A DNA stretch of 64,000 nucleotides, from contig NZ_AP022616.1 of NCBI RefSeq assembly GCF_010731115.1, forward strand, positions 434,001 through 498,000, read 5' to 3'. The position numbers and the translations under genes are program-made. How positions within the stretch are numbered: the stretch's first letter is position 1; every line of letters begins with the position of its first letter. This document shows positions 18,131 to 26,388 of the stretch, in pieces. Under the pieces are notes generated by a model. That model was given only the letters and a program-made list of their open reading frames with translations, ran no database searches and was not told the origin of the DNA. This DNA is from Mycolicibacterium phocaicum. GTDB lineage: Bacteria; Actinomycetota; Actinomycetes; Mycobacteriales; Mycobacteriaceae.

Positions 18131-19630
18131 CTAGGCGGCGCGGGTCCGCTCCTTCTGCGCTTCGGCCGCGATGTTCTTGATCATGCCCGTGAAGATGATG
18201 CCGTGGAACGGCATCAGGGCATACCAATACAGCCGTCCGGCAAGGCCTTTCGGAAAGAAGATGGCGCGCTGGTGGAGATGGGTGGTGTCCCCGCGGGCTT
18301 GCAGCTCCCATTGCAGCCAGGCTTTGCCCGGGGCGCGCATCTCGGCGCGCAGCCGCAGCAGATGTGGCCGTTCGATGCGCTCGACGCGCCAGAAATCGAG
18401 GGCGTCACCGGTGTAGAGGGTGTTCGGGTTGCGCCGGCCCCGCGCCAAGCCGACACCCCCGGTCAGTACATCGAGCCACCCGCGGATGGTCCAGGCGAGC
18501 GGAAACGAGTACCAACCGCGTTCACCGCCGATGCCTTCGACGACCCGCCACACCTGCTCGATGACGGCGTCAGAGTCGAGGCTGCGGTCGTCGGTGTAGA
18601 TCACATCGCCGGTCCAGCTGGGATCCGACGGCAGCGGATCGGCGGGCGCGCCGGTCGGCGAAGCGTTGGCCCACGTGGTTTCGACTTCGCCGTTCTTGAT
18701 CCGGCGCAGCGCCAGTCTGACCGCTTCGCGGTATCCGGTGGTGCCGCCGGGCGGGGGCGGGATCACCGCATCGATATCGTGCTCGGCGACCACCGCGTCG
18801 GTGCTCAGGGACTCGATGAGGGCGCGGCCGATCTGCGGTGGCACCGGGGTCACCAGCCCGATCCACAACCCGGCGAGTTTGGGGGTGAGGACGGGCAGGA
18901 CGAGGATTCGGCGTTTGGCCAGTCCGGCGACGTCGGCGTAGATCTGCATCATCTCGCCGTAGCGCAGAACGTCGGGTCCGCCGATGTCGTAGGTGCGGGA
19001 GCGCGGCAGGTCGGTGGTGGCGGCGGCCAGCAGGTAGTAGAGGACGTCGCGGATGGCGATCGGCTGGATGCGGTTGTTGACCCAGCGCGGCGTTGTCATC
19101 ACGGGTAGCCGGTTGGTCAGGTGGCGGATCATCTCGAAGGAGGCCGAACCCGAACCGATGACGACGCCGGCCTGCAGCACGAAAGTCGGGACACCGGAAT
19201 TGATGAGAATCTCTCCGACCTGGCTGCGGGACCGCAGGTGGGGAGAGAGCCGATCAGATTCGGTGTGCAGGCCGCTCAGGTAGACGATGCGTGTGACGTT
19301 GGCGCCGCGCGCCGCGGACGCCAGATTCTCCGCGCTGCAGCGTTCGGCTTCGGTGAATTCGCCGTGGTTACCCATCGAGTGCACCAGGTAGTAGATGACG
19401 TCGATGTCGCGGCACGCGTCGCCGAGGGTGTCCGCATCGGTGAGGTCACCGCGCACCACCTCCACGTCAGCCGCCCAGGGCACGTCACTGATCTTGTCCG
19501 GGTTGCGCGCCAGTACACGCACGTGGTGGCCGGCTTCGATGACGCGTGGCACCAGACGCCCGCCGATGTATCCGGTGGCCCCGGTCACCAGTACGCGCAG
19601 CGACGGTGTGGGTTGATTCACGTCGGTCAC
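18131..19630 (-). CDS. NAD(P)-binding SDR-type oxidoreductase with DUF2867 domain
   Basis: A 499-residue two-domain protein. Residues 10-300 form an NmrA/atypical SDR Rossmann domain: VTGATGYIGGRLVPRV, VRVLARNPDK, VEVVRGDLTDADTL and VIYYLVHSMG. The C-terminal 190 residues are DUF2867, an SRPBCC-like domain (YSFPLAWTIRGWLDVLTGG ... GLAGRLYWYALMPFH). This fusion is common in actinobacteria and its substrate is unknown. It converges on tspO with 14 bases between stops. Confidence 0.85.
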   Translation of the reverse strand: MTDVNQPTPSLRVLVTGATGYIGGRLVPRVIEAGHHVRVLARNPDKISDVPWAADVEVVRGDLTDADTLGDACRDIDVIYYLVHSMGNHGEFTEAERCSAENLASAARGANVTRIVYLSGLHTESDRLSPHLRSRSQVGEILINSGVPTFVLQAGVVIGSGSASFEMIRHLTNRLPVMTTPRWVNNRIQPIAIRDVLYYLLAAATTDLPRSRTYDIGGPDVLRYGEMMQIYADVAGLAKRRILVLPVLTPKLAGLWIGLVTPVPPQIGRALIESLSTDAVVAEHDIDAVIPPPPGGTTGYREAVRLALRRIKNGEVETTWANASPTGAPADPLPSDPSWTGDVIYTDDRSLDSDAVIEQVWRVVEGIGGERGWYSFPLAWTIRGWLDVLTGGVGLARGRRNPNTLYTGDALDFWRVERIERPHLLRLRAEMRAPGKAWLQWELQARGDTTHLHQRAIFFPKGLAGRLYWYALMPFHGIIFTGMIKNIAAEAQKERTRAA

Positions 19631-19817
19631 AGACTCTCCTTGGCTACGGCTTCACGCTGACTGTCAGGACAGTTCCCGAAAATGCCCTTCACTACCCAGT
19701 GATTCGGAGACCTGCCGTGCGCGGATGCCCGGCAGATTGGTTTGGTCCGAACGCGGACGGGGCATTCGGGGCGAACATGCCGTATGCGCGGTGTCCGTCT
19801 GGGAAAGGTCTGACCAC

Positions 19818-19967
19818 GTGACGATCGATTACGACAGCCTGCAACAGCTGGTTGGTACGCCGCAGCAGGTCCATGAATTCATCTGCACCCGTTGCATTCA
19901 CGTTCGCCAGCTCAGCGATCTGGCAGCTGATCGATCGCAGCGTCGCATCTGTCGCGAGTGCGCGTGA
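19818..19967 (+). CDS. Short DUF4193-like zinc-ribbon protein
   Basis: A 49-residue gene. GTG 19818 has a GGGAAAGG ribosome-binding site 9 bases upstream. The C-terminal half HEFICTRCIHVRQLSDL ... RRICRECA has the CxxC ... CxxC spacing and the flanking residues of the DUF4193 zinc ribbon (DEFTCSSCFLV.HRS.LA...ICRDCA). The acidic N-terminal half seen in longer DUF4193 proteins is missing, so this is either a minimal paralogue or a truncated copy. It lies alone between the SDR gene (divergent) and the nitroreductase 51 bases downstream. Confidence 0.6.
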   Translation: MTIDYDSLQQLVGTPQQVHEFICTRCIHVRQLSDLAADRSQRRICRECA

Positions 19968-20018
19968 CCAGGATCGACTGAGCGGCCGAGTCACCCGGTC
20001 CGCGCTAGCCTGGCGACC

Positions 20019-20369
20019 ATGTCCAGCACGTTCTTCGACAACCCGGTCGCGCGCGCCCTCAACAAGGCAGCGGTCGGTCTGACCACCGTTCCCGTCGTCG
20101 GCGGCATCGTCGGCCGCAGTCTGGTCGAGATCCGCTACACGGGTCGCAAGTCGGGGCGCCGCTTCCAGACGCCCGTGAACTTCCGGCTGTCCGGTGCTGA
20201 CGTCGTCATCAGGGTGATGTCACCGGACTCCAAGAGCTGGTGGCGCAACTTTCTCGGCGACGGCGGCCCCATCACGCTGCTCAACTTCCGTGGCACCGAC
20301 CGCGCCGGGCATGCGATCTCGACGCGTGACGACAAGGGCCGGGTGACGGTGCGGGTACAGCTCGACTGA
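20019..20369 (+). CDS. Ddn-family F420-dependent nitroreductase/quinone reductase
   Basis: A 116-residue single-domain protein of the deazaflavin-dependent nitroreductase (DUF385) family. The core reads LVEIRYTGRKSGRRFQTPVNFR, then VVIRVMSPDSKSWWRNFLGDG, matching the F420H2-binding split-barrel. Mycobacterial relatives such as Ddn reduce quinones and nitro compounds with reduced F420. ATG 20019 follows the DUF4193-like gene, and the gene ends 60 bases before the frameshifted hydratase. Confidence 0.82.
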   Translation: MSSTFFDNPVARALNKAAVGLTTVPVVGGIVGRSLVEIRYTGRKSGRRFQTPVNFRLSGADVVIRVMSPDSKSWWRNFLGDGGPITLLNFRGTDRAGHAISTRDDKGRVTVRVQLD

Positions 20370-20445
20370 GCGTCAATCCGCGGCGGAAATGGCATGATCC
20401 GGGTGTCGACATCCGCAGGAGGCGAGAACGTGCCGCTGGCTCACC

Positions 20446-21410
20446 GTGAGGCCAAAGCGAGGGCGTCCGTTGCCTGACGAGCTGAGGGTCGTCGATCTCG
20501 CTGATGTCCCGGGCTCCGCCGGGCCGGCGATCGGGATCGGAGACCCGGCCGGCGATGACGCCGAGGTCTGGTTGCAGCAGGCGACTTTCACGCTGGTCGA
20601 CCGTCCGTGCGCGGACCGCAGGACCGTGCAGGTGCCCGATGTCGACGCGGCGCTGGCACAGATCAGCGAACGCGTCGCGTCCTGGCCGCAGACAGCCGCC
20701 GTGTGCGACGACGTGCTGCGGGCGTTCGACCCGGCAGCGCCGACGTTCGCCGGGCTGACCACCGAATCGCTGGCATATTCGACGTTGCAGTCCGGCCGGG
20801 AGTTCACCCGCTGGCTGGCCGAGCGCGGCCCGAAAACCGTTCCGCTGCTCCCGGATCCGGTGGTGTCGCACCGCGACGGTGACACTCTGCACGTGGCGTT
20901 CAACCGTCCGCAGCGGCACAACGCGTTCTCGACCGATGCGCGGGCTGCGCTGCTGGAGGCGCTGGAGGTCGCTCGCCTGGACACCTCGGTGACCGCTCTG
21001 GTGCTCACCGGGAACGGTCCGTCCTTCTGCAGCGGCGGAGACCTCGCCGAATTCGGGACGTTCGACGATCCGGCCTCGGCGCACCTTGCGCGCACGCGCT
21101 TCAGCCCGGCCCTGGTGCTCGACGAGATCACCGCGCGACTGGGCACGGCGTGCCAGGCCGTCGTGCACGGTCAGGTGCTGGGCAGCGGACTGGAGATGGC
21201 CGCGTTCTGCGGGCACGTCACCTGTCACCCGGGGACGCCACCCTCGGCCTGCCGGAGCTGACGCTGGGACTGATCCCCGGCGCCGGTGGCACCGTGAGCA
21301 TCACCCGGCGGATCGGCCGTTGGCGCACAGCGTATTTGGTGCTGTCCGGGGCGACGATCGACGCGACGACAGCGCGGGACTGGGGCTTGGTCGATGCGGT
21401 TCGTGCGTGA
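20446..21410 (+). pseudogene. Enoyl-CoA hydratase/isomerase family gene with a one-base frameshift
   Basis: The crotonase fold is complete but split over two frames: VVSHRDGDTLHVAFNRPQRHNAFS, LTGNGPSFCSGGDLAEF and GQVLGSGLEMAAF in the first, then DATLGLPELTLGLIPGAGG and DWGLVDAV in the second. The shift falls at the GGGG run 21231-21234; one extra G would restore a continuous product. About 120 residues at the N-terminus are not crotonase-like. The start is unclear: GTG 20446, TTG 20470, or GTG 20430 (best AGGAGG site), the last of which is closed by TGA at 20477. The stop overlaps the CoA transferase GTG. Either a real inactivation or a homopolymer sequencing error. Confidence 0.7.
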
Positions 21411-22606
21411 GTGAGGCGGTACGGGACTGGTCGGCCAGCGGGCTGGCCGCGCTGACAGGCGTGCCCGATGGCCCGCCGGACGTCAGTCGAGCTGCGGTGT
21501 TGAGTCGGGCTCGGGCGGTCGCGTCCGTGCTGTCGGGGCAACTCGGCATCGCGGTCGATGCTGCGGAACTCCTCGCGGGACGGGCCGCGTTGTCAAGGCT
21601 GCACCGGCAGGGACGGATCAGCGCCGGGGGCGCCACGCGGCTTGTCGCCGGCCGGGACGGCTGGTTCGCCCTGACGCTGGCGCGGCTCGATGATGTCGCT
21701 GCGGTGCCGGCGCTGCTCGAATCCGATGTGCCGGTTGATCACCTGTGGCCGGCGCTCATCGAGTGGGCCGGTCGCCGTCAGGTCGCCGATGTCGCCGAGC
21801 GCGCGCGTCTGCTCGGACTTCCTGTCGGCGTGCTGGGGGAGACCGCTGCCGCCGCGCCGGTGGTGCGTCGGCACGGCAATCGAAACCCTTTCCAGGGCCA
21901 CGGCCGGTTGCTCGTGGCCGACCTGTCCTCGATGTGGGCCGGCCCGCTGTGTGGGCAGTTGCTGGCCCGGGCCGGCGCGACGGTGATCAAGGTGGAGAGC
22001 CCGTCGCGGCCGGATGGCACCCGGCAGGGCGAACGACGATTCTTCGACTGGATGAATGCCGGAAAGCTCTGCTACGCCGCTGATTTCGGCAAGCCCGAGG
22101 AACTGCGACAGTTGTTGTCCGTGGCCGATGTGGTGATCGAATCGTCGCGCCCGGACGCACTCGTGCATCGGGGCCTGGGGCCGGAAGATGTCCCGGCGCG
22201 GGCTGGCCGGGTGTGGCTGCGGATCACCGGCCACGGTACGGAAGGGGCCCACGCCCACTGGGTGGGGTTCGGTGACGATGCCGCGGTATCCGGTGGTCTG
22301 GTCGGGTCCGACCCGGCGGGCTCGGGGCCGGTGTTCTGCGGTGACGCTATCGCTGACCCGCTGACGGGGTTGCACGCTGCGCTGGCCGTGACTGATTCGC
22401 TGCGGCGCGGCGGTGGTGAAGTCGTCGAGGTGGCGCTGGCGGCTGTGGCGGCCGAGTACGCCGCGCTACCGCTGACAGCCAGTGACGGCGTTGATCCACC
22501 GGCCGATCCGGCGGCGCCGGTGTTGACGTCACGGGCGGGCGAGCTGGGTGTGGACAACGCGCGGGTCCGGGACCTCGTGTGGGAAAGGGCTTCTGGGGCA
22601 TGCTGA
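21407..22606 (+). CDS. CaiB/BaiF family III CoA transferase
   Basis: A 399-residue protein whose C-terminal two thirds carry the family III CoA-transferase fold: LVADLSSMWAGPLCGQLLARAGATVIKVE, SRPDGTRQ, FFDWMNAGKLCYAADF, DVVIESSRPDALVHRGLG and WLRITGHG. The N-terminal 170 residues are unusual for the family. The catalytic Asp usual in NxxKR(s)xxLDL-type motifs is not obvious, so activity on a specific acyl-CoA is uncertain. GTG 21407 overlaps the hydratase stop (GTGA) and its TGA overlaps the amidohydrolase ATG, so the three genes form one translationally coupled operon. Confidence 0.82.
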   Translation: MSEAVRDWSASGLAALTGVPDGPPDVSRAAVLSRARAVASVLSGQLGIAVDAAELLAGRAALSRLHRQGRISAGGATRLVAGRDGWFALTLARLDDVAAVPALLESDVPVDHLWPALIEWAGRRQVADVAERARLLGLPVGVLGETAAAAPVVRRHGNRNPFQGHGRLLVADLSSMWAGPLCGQLLARAGATVIKVESPSRPDGTRQGERRFFDWMNAGKLCYAADFGKPEELRQLLSVADVVIESSRPDALVHRGLGPEDVPARAGRVWLRITGHGTEGAHAHWVGFGDDAAVSGGLVGSDPAGSGPVFCGDAIADPLTGLHAALAVTDSLRRGGGEVVEVALAAVAAEYAALPLTASDGVDPPADPAAPVLTSRAGELGVDNARVRDLVWERASGAC

Positions 22607-23904
22607 TTCAACGGGCCGCGCTGCTCGACGGCCGCACCGTCGATATCCGGCTGGGCCGGCGGGTCGAGGCCATGGCAGACGGTCTGCAGCCGATGGCGGG
22701 GGAGGACGTGCTCGATGCGGCCGGCGGCACCGCCATCCCGGGACTGCATGACCATCACGTGCACTTGCGTTCGGCGGCAGCGGCATTGACGTCGGTTCGG
22801 GTCGGCCCGGGCGAGGTGCGCAGCCGCGACGCGCTGCGTGCGGTCCTGGCGCGGGCCGACGTGGGCGTGGACGGTTGGATTCGGGCCGTCGGCTATCACG
22901 AGGCTGTTGCGGGCCCGCTGGATCGCGCTGTGCTGGACGAGGTGTCGCCGAATGTGCCGGTACGCGTCCAGCACCGCAGCGGCGTGCTGTGGACGCTGAA
23001 CTCCGCGGGGTTGGCGGCCGTCCGCCTGCCCGACCACCCCGACGGCCGGCTGCGCAGTGCGGACCCTGGCTGGACGCATGCGTTGCAGCGCAACGACGCC
23101 GGGCTCGGCGAGATCAGCCGGCGCCTCTCGGCGTTCGGGGTCACCGGTGTCACGGACGCGACCCCCGATCTCACCGCCGAGGATGTGCTGGACTTCGCCG
23201 AAGCGCAACGACACGGTGAACTTTGTCAGCGTGTCGAAGTCCTGGCACCGGCCAAGCGCATCCTGCACGACGACGATCTGGATCTCGACGCGCTGGCCGA
23301 TTGGATCACGGCGCGGCACCACCAGGGCGGAATCGTTGCGCTGCACTGTGTTACGGCCATGCAGCTGGTTGTCACGATTGCCGCGCTGCGGCAGGCAGGG
23401 TCACGCGCCGGCGACCGCATCGAGCACGGCGCCGTCATCCCCGACGACTGTCTGGCGGACCTGCGTGAACTCGGCGTGCTGGTGGTGACCCAGCCGAACT
23501 TCGTCGCCGAACGCGGCGAGCAGTACCTCACCGACGTGCCCGCGGACGAGCATTGCCGGCTGTGGCGCGTGGCATCGCTGTGTGGCGCGCAGATACCCGT
23601 CGCACTGTCGACCGACATGCCGTTCGGGGACGCCGACCCCTGGGCGGCGATGCGTGCCGCGGTGCACCGCAGCACGCCCTCCGGCAGCGTGCTCGGAGCG
23701 AAGGAAAGCATCGACGCCGCAACGGCATTGGCGATGTTCCTCGGCGCACCCGAGCAGCCGCATGTGCCCCGGCAACTGGCAGTGGGCATGCCGGCGGACG
23801 TGTGCCTGCTGGCAGCCCCACCGCGAGACGTCCTGGCTACGCTGGACGCCTCGCTGGTGGCCGCCACCGTCTACGACGGCGCGGTGGTGTACCGGGCCGG
23901 CTAG
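22600..23904 (+). CDS. Amidohydrolase family protein (YtcJ-like metal-dependent hydrolase)
   Basis: A 434-residue metal-dependent hydrolase. The metal motif is GLHDHHVHL (HxH type) near residue 55. Further ligands are suggested by VALHCVTAMQLV, RIEHGAVIPDD and ALSTDMPFGDADPWAAMR, and the C-terminus returns to the urease-like beta-sandwich with QLAVGMPADVCLL. The substrate is unknown. ATG 22600 overlaps the CoA-transferase stop. Its own stop shares the CTAG tetranucleotide with the convergent nitronate monooxygenase. Confidence 0.85.
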   Translation: MLIQRAALLDGRTVDIRLGRRVEAMADGLQPMAGEDVLDAAGGTAIPGLHDHHVHLRSAAAALTSVRVGPGEVRSRDALRAVLARADVGVDGWIRAVGYHEAVAGPLDRAVLDEVSPNVPVRVQHRSGVLWTLNSAGLAAVRLPDHPDGRLRSADPGWTHALQRNDAGLGEISRRLSAFGVTGVTDATPDLTAEDVLDFAEAQRHGELCQRVEVLAPAKRILHDDDLDLDALADWITARHHQGGIVALHCVTAMQLVVTIAALRQAGSRAGDRIEHGAVIPDDCLADLRELGVLVVTQPNFVAERGEQYLTDVPADEHCRLWRVASLCGAQIPVALSTDMPFGDADPWAAMRAAVHRSTPSGSVLGAKESIDAATALAMFLGAPEQPHVPRQLAVGMPADVCLLAAPPRDVLATLDASLVAATVYDGAVVYRAG

Positions 23905-24899
23905 TGCACCGGCTGCAGCATGTCGTCGTCGAGCGTCCGGTTCAGCAGGTCCTGGCGGGCTTCGACGTACTGCGTCTTCAAGGTCTCCACCAGTTGCGCG
24001 ACGGTGAGACGTTCCTTGATGCTGCCCACGCCCTGCCCGGCACCCCAGATGTCCTTCCACGCCTTCGCGTCGGTGTTGCCGCCGGAGCCGAAGTTCATTG
24101 CCGAGGCGTCGGATTCGGGCAGGTTGTCGGGATCAAGGCCCTGGGCGACGATGCTGCCGCGGAGGTAGTTGCCGTGCACGCCGGTGAACAGGTTGCTGTA
24201 GACGATCTCCGAAGCGGTGGAGTCGACGATCATCTGCTTGTATTCGGGCACCGCGTTGGCTTCGTCGGTGGACAGGAAAGCCGAACCGACATAGGCGAAG
24301 TCGGCTCCCGCGGCGAGCGCCGCAAGAATGGACCGGCCATGGGCGATGGCGCCCGACAGCAGCAGCGGACCGTCGAACCACTCGCGGATTTCGCGGACCA
24401 GGGCGAAGGGGGACTGGGTGCCGGCATGGCCGCCGGCACCGGCCGCTACGGCGATGATGCCGTCGGCGCCCTTGTCGATGGCCTTGTGCGCGAACTCATT
24501 GTTGATGATGTCGTGCAGGACGATGCCGCCGTAGGAGTGCACCGCGTCGTTGATCTCGGGCCGTGCGCCGAGCGAGGTGATCACGATCGGCACCTTGTGC
24601 TCGACGATGACGCCCATGTCGTGTTCGAGCCGGTCGTTGGACCGGTGCACGATCTGGTTGACGGCGAACGGCGCGACGATGGCGTCGGGATTGGCGAGGG
24701 CGTAGGCGGCGTTCGACTCCTCGATCTCATCCAGCCAATCACCCAGCAGGCTGGAGGGCCGGGCGTTCAGCGCGGGGAACGAGCCGATGACACCGGCCTG
24801 GCACTCCGCCTTCACCAGTTCGGGCCCCGAGCACAGGAACAACGGCGACGCGACCACCGGCAGGGACAGGCGCTGTGCGAGGACGGGAGGCAGACCCAT
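23901..24899 (-). CDS. Nitronate monooxygenase (2-nitropropane dioxygenase family)
   Basis: A 332-residue FMN-dependent TIM barrel that oxidises alkyl nitronates. The family motifs are LPVVASPLFLCSGPELVKAECQAG, VPIVITSLGA, GADGIIAVAAGAGGHAGTQ (phosphate and flavin binding), PLLLSGAIAHGRSILAALAAGADFAYVGSAFL and the FxGxxG-like segment NTDAKAWKDIWGAGQG near the C-terminus. It is divergent from a PadR regulator, with two similar palindromes in the shared 273-bp region, so it is probably repressed by that protein. Confidence 0.87.
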   Translation of the reverse strand: MGLPPVLAQRLSLPVVASPLFLCSGPELVKAECQAGVIGSFPALNARPSSLLGDWLDEIEESNAAYALANPDAIVAPFAVNQIVHRSNDRLEHDMGVIVEHKVPIVITSLGARPEINDAVHSYGGIVLHDIINNEFAHKAIDKGADGIIAVAAGAGGHAGTQSPFALVREIREWFDGPLLLSGAIAHGRSILAALAAGADFAYVGSAFLSTDEANAVPEYKQMIVDSTASEIVYSNLFTGVHGNYLRGSIVAQGLDPDNLPESDASAMNFGSGGNTDAKAWKDIWGAGQGVGSIKERLTVAQLVETLKTQYVEARQDLLNRTLDDDMLQPVH

Positions 24900-24959
24900 G
24901 GTGATAGCCCTTCGAATCGGAAACCGTGGTTGTTCAGGACTTTAGCTGCGCCACCTTGG

Positions 24960-24979
24960 TTATGCAACTAGTGGCATAA
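24960..24979. promoter_or_regulatory. Operator-like palindrome 1 (PadR target candidate)
   Basis: TTATGC and GCATAA flank an 8-bp near-symmetric core (AACTAGTG); 18 of 20 positions are palindromic. It lies 60 bases upstream of the nitronate monooxygenase start. An ATGc-N8-gCAT dyad resembles known PadR boxes (ATGT-N8-ACAT). Confidence 0.65.
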
Positions 24980-25085
24980 TCAGGAGTGGGTGACCCGGCG
25001 GCGAGTTGAGAACGGTGTTCGAACACGTTGGCAATTCGTCGGATTTGGGCAGTGTTCGGCGGCCGGCCAGTTTATCGTCGTGGCT

Positions 25086-25105
25086 TTATGCAACAGATTG
25101 GATAA
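25086..25105. promoter_or_regulatory. Operator-like site 2 (degenerate copy of site 1)
   Basis: TTATGCAAC followed by AGATT and GGATAA repeats site 1 with nine identical leading bases and five of the last six. It lies 67 bases ahead of the PadR start, which suggests autoregulation. Confidence 0.55.
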
Positions 25106-25172
25106 CGGTTGTGACAGGACCCTTGCCGCCGCGTTCCGCCGGCGGAAACTCCACGACACCTACGATCACGCC

Positions 25173-25727
25173 ATGTCGCTGCAATTCGCCATCCTGACCG
25201 CGCTCACGGAGCGGGCATCGACCGGTATCGAACTCACCCGCCGGTTCGACCGGGCATTCGGCTACTTCTGGCCGGCGACCCACCAGCAGATCTATCGCGA
25301 ACTCGACAAGCTCAAGACCTCCGGGCTGGCCGAGGCCTCGACTCCCGACCGCCCCGAGCGCGGCCAGCCCAAACGATTCAGCATCACGCCGTCCGGCCGG
25401 CGTGCTCTCAGCGAATGGCTTGGCGGCATTGATGATCCCGCGCCGGAGCGCATGGCCATCGCGGTGCGCGTCCGTGCTGCCGCGGCACTCGGCGAGACCG
25501 GGGCCGTGCGCGGCGTGATCGCCCACCACCTCGCAGCGCATGAAGCGATGTTGGCCAACTACCGCGAGATCGATGCCCGTGATTTCGCGGCCCCGGTCGC
25601 CGATGCCGACGTGTTACGCCACCTCGTGTTGAAGGCGGGGTTGCGTACCGAGCAGGCCTGGGTGGACTGGTGCCGCGAGGCGCTGGACGTACTGGACAGG
25701 CTCACGTCGTCCGCCGACCGGACCTGA
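25173..25727 (+). CDS. PadR-family transcriptional regulator
   Basis: A 184-residue winged-helix regulator. The PadR N-terminal domain reads SLQFAILTALTERASTGIELTRRFDR, FWPATHQQIYRELDKLKTSGL and PKRFSITPSGRRALSEWL. The C-terminal part is the helical dimerisation domain of the long (AphA-like) PadR group. ATG 25173 begins at the domain; the open frame extends upstream through the operator region but has no PadR character there. It is divergent from the nitronate monooxygenase and its stop lies 3 bases from the convergent methyltransferase. Confidence 0.85.
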   Translation: MSLQFAILTALTERASTGIELTRRFDRAFGYFWPATHQQIYRELDKLKTSGLAEASTPDRPERGQPKRFSITPSGRRALSEWLGGIDDPAPERMAIAVRVRAAAALGETGAVRGVIAHHLAAHEAMLANYREIDARDFAAPVADADVLRHLVLKAGLRTEQAWVDWCREALDVLDRLTSSADRT

Positions 25728-25730
25728 GGG

Positions 25731-26381
25731 CTACGCCGCCGGCTTCTGCCAGACCAGTAGGTAACGCCAGAAGAGCAGGCGCCGCACCTGGGCGCAGGGA
25801 AGCAGCTCCGCGGTCTGTGCGGCGACCTGGCGCGTCGTCAGTCGTGGATCCAGGACCACCGGCATCACGTCGTGATCGGGCGTCTTCGCGAACCCGGTGC
25901 CGATTTTCAGCAGCCGTTCCGCGCGAAATCGGACACCGAGCGCGCGATGTGCGAGTGCCGCCGCGAGCTCATGCGGCCACTCCCGGCGCAGATCGGTCCG
26001 AGGCAGCGCGATCGCCGCGAGGACACCGCCGGGCCGCAGTGCCGCGGCCAGCTGCGCCAGCACCGTGTCGAGCGGCATGTGGTGCAGTGCGCTGATGGAC
26101 ACGATCGCGTCGTAGTCGCTCGCCGGCAGCCCGTCGGTGAGGACGTCGGCCTGGACGCAGTTCACATTCGTCGGGGTCCGGCGCCGGGCTTCGGTGATCA
26201 TCGCGGCCGAGCGGTCGACCGCGTCGACGTGGCCGCAGCGCTGGGCGAGCTGAACGGCGAATCCGCCGGCTCCGCAGCCGACGTCCAGGACACGTCGGCA
26301 GCCCGGCGGCACGTGCCGCAGCAGCAGGTGCTGGTAGTAGGCGTTGTGGTCCCAGTCGAGCATGCTCCGAGCGTTGGCCAC
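25731..26381 (-). CDS. Class I SAM-dependent methyltransferase
   Basis: A 216-residue methyltransferase of the Methyltransf_11 type. Motif I is VLDVGCGAGGFAVQLA, motif II VDAVDRSAAMITEA and the post-motif segment DYDAIVSISALHHMPLDTVLAQLAAALRPGGVLAAI. The N-terminal LDWDHNAYYQHLLLRHVP is the usual acidic/aromatic entry. GTG 26381 starts 7 bases after the P450 stop; ATG 26363 is the alternative. It is co-directional with the P450, so it may methylate a product of that enzyme, but this is only inference. Confidence 0.82.
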   Translation of the reverse strand: MANARSMLDWDHNAYYQHLLLRHVPPGCRRVLDVGCGAGGFAVQLAQRCGHVDAVDRSAAMITEARRRTPTNVNCVQADVLTDGLPASDYDAIVSISALHHMPLDTVLAQLAAALRPGGVLAAIALPRTDLRREWPHELAAALAHRALGVRFRAERLLKIGTGFAKTPDHDVMPVVLDPRLTTRQVAAQTAELLPCAQVRRLLFWRYLLVWQKPAA

Positions 26382-26388
26382 GCCGGCG

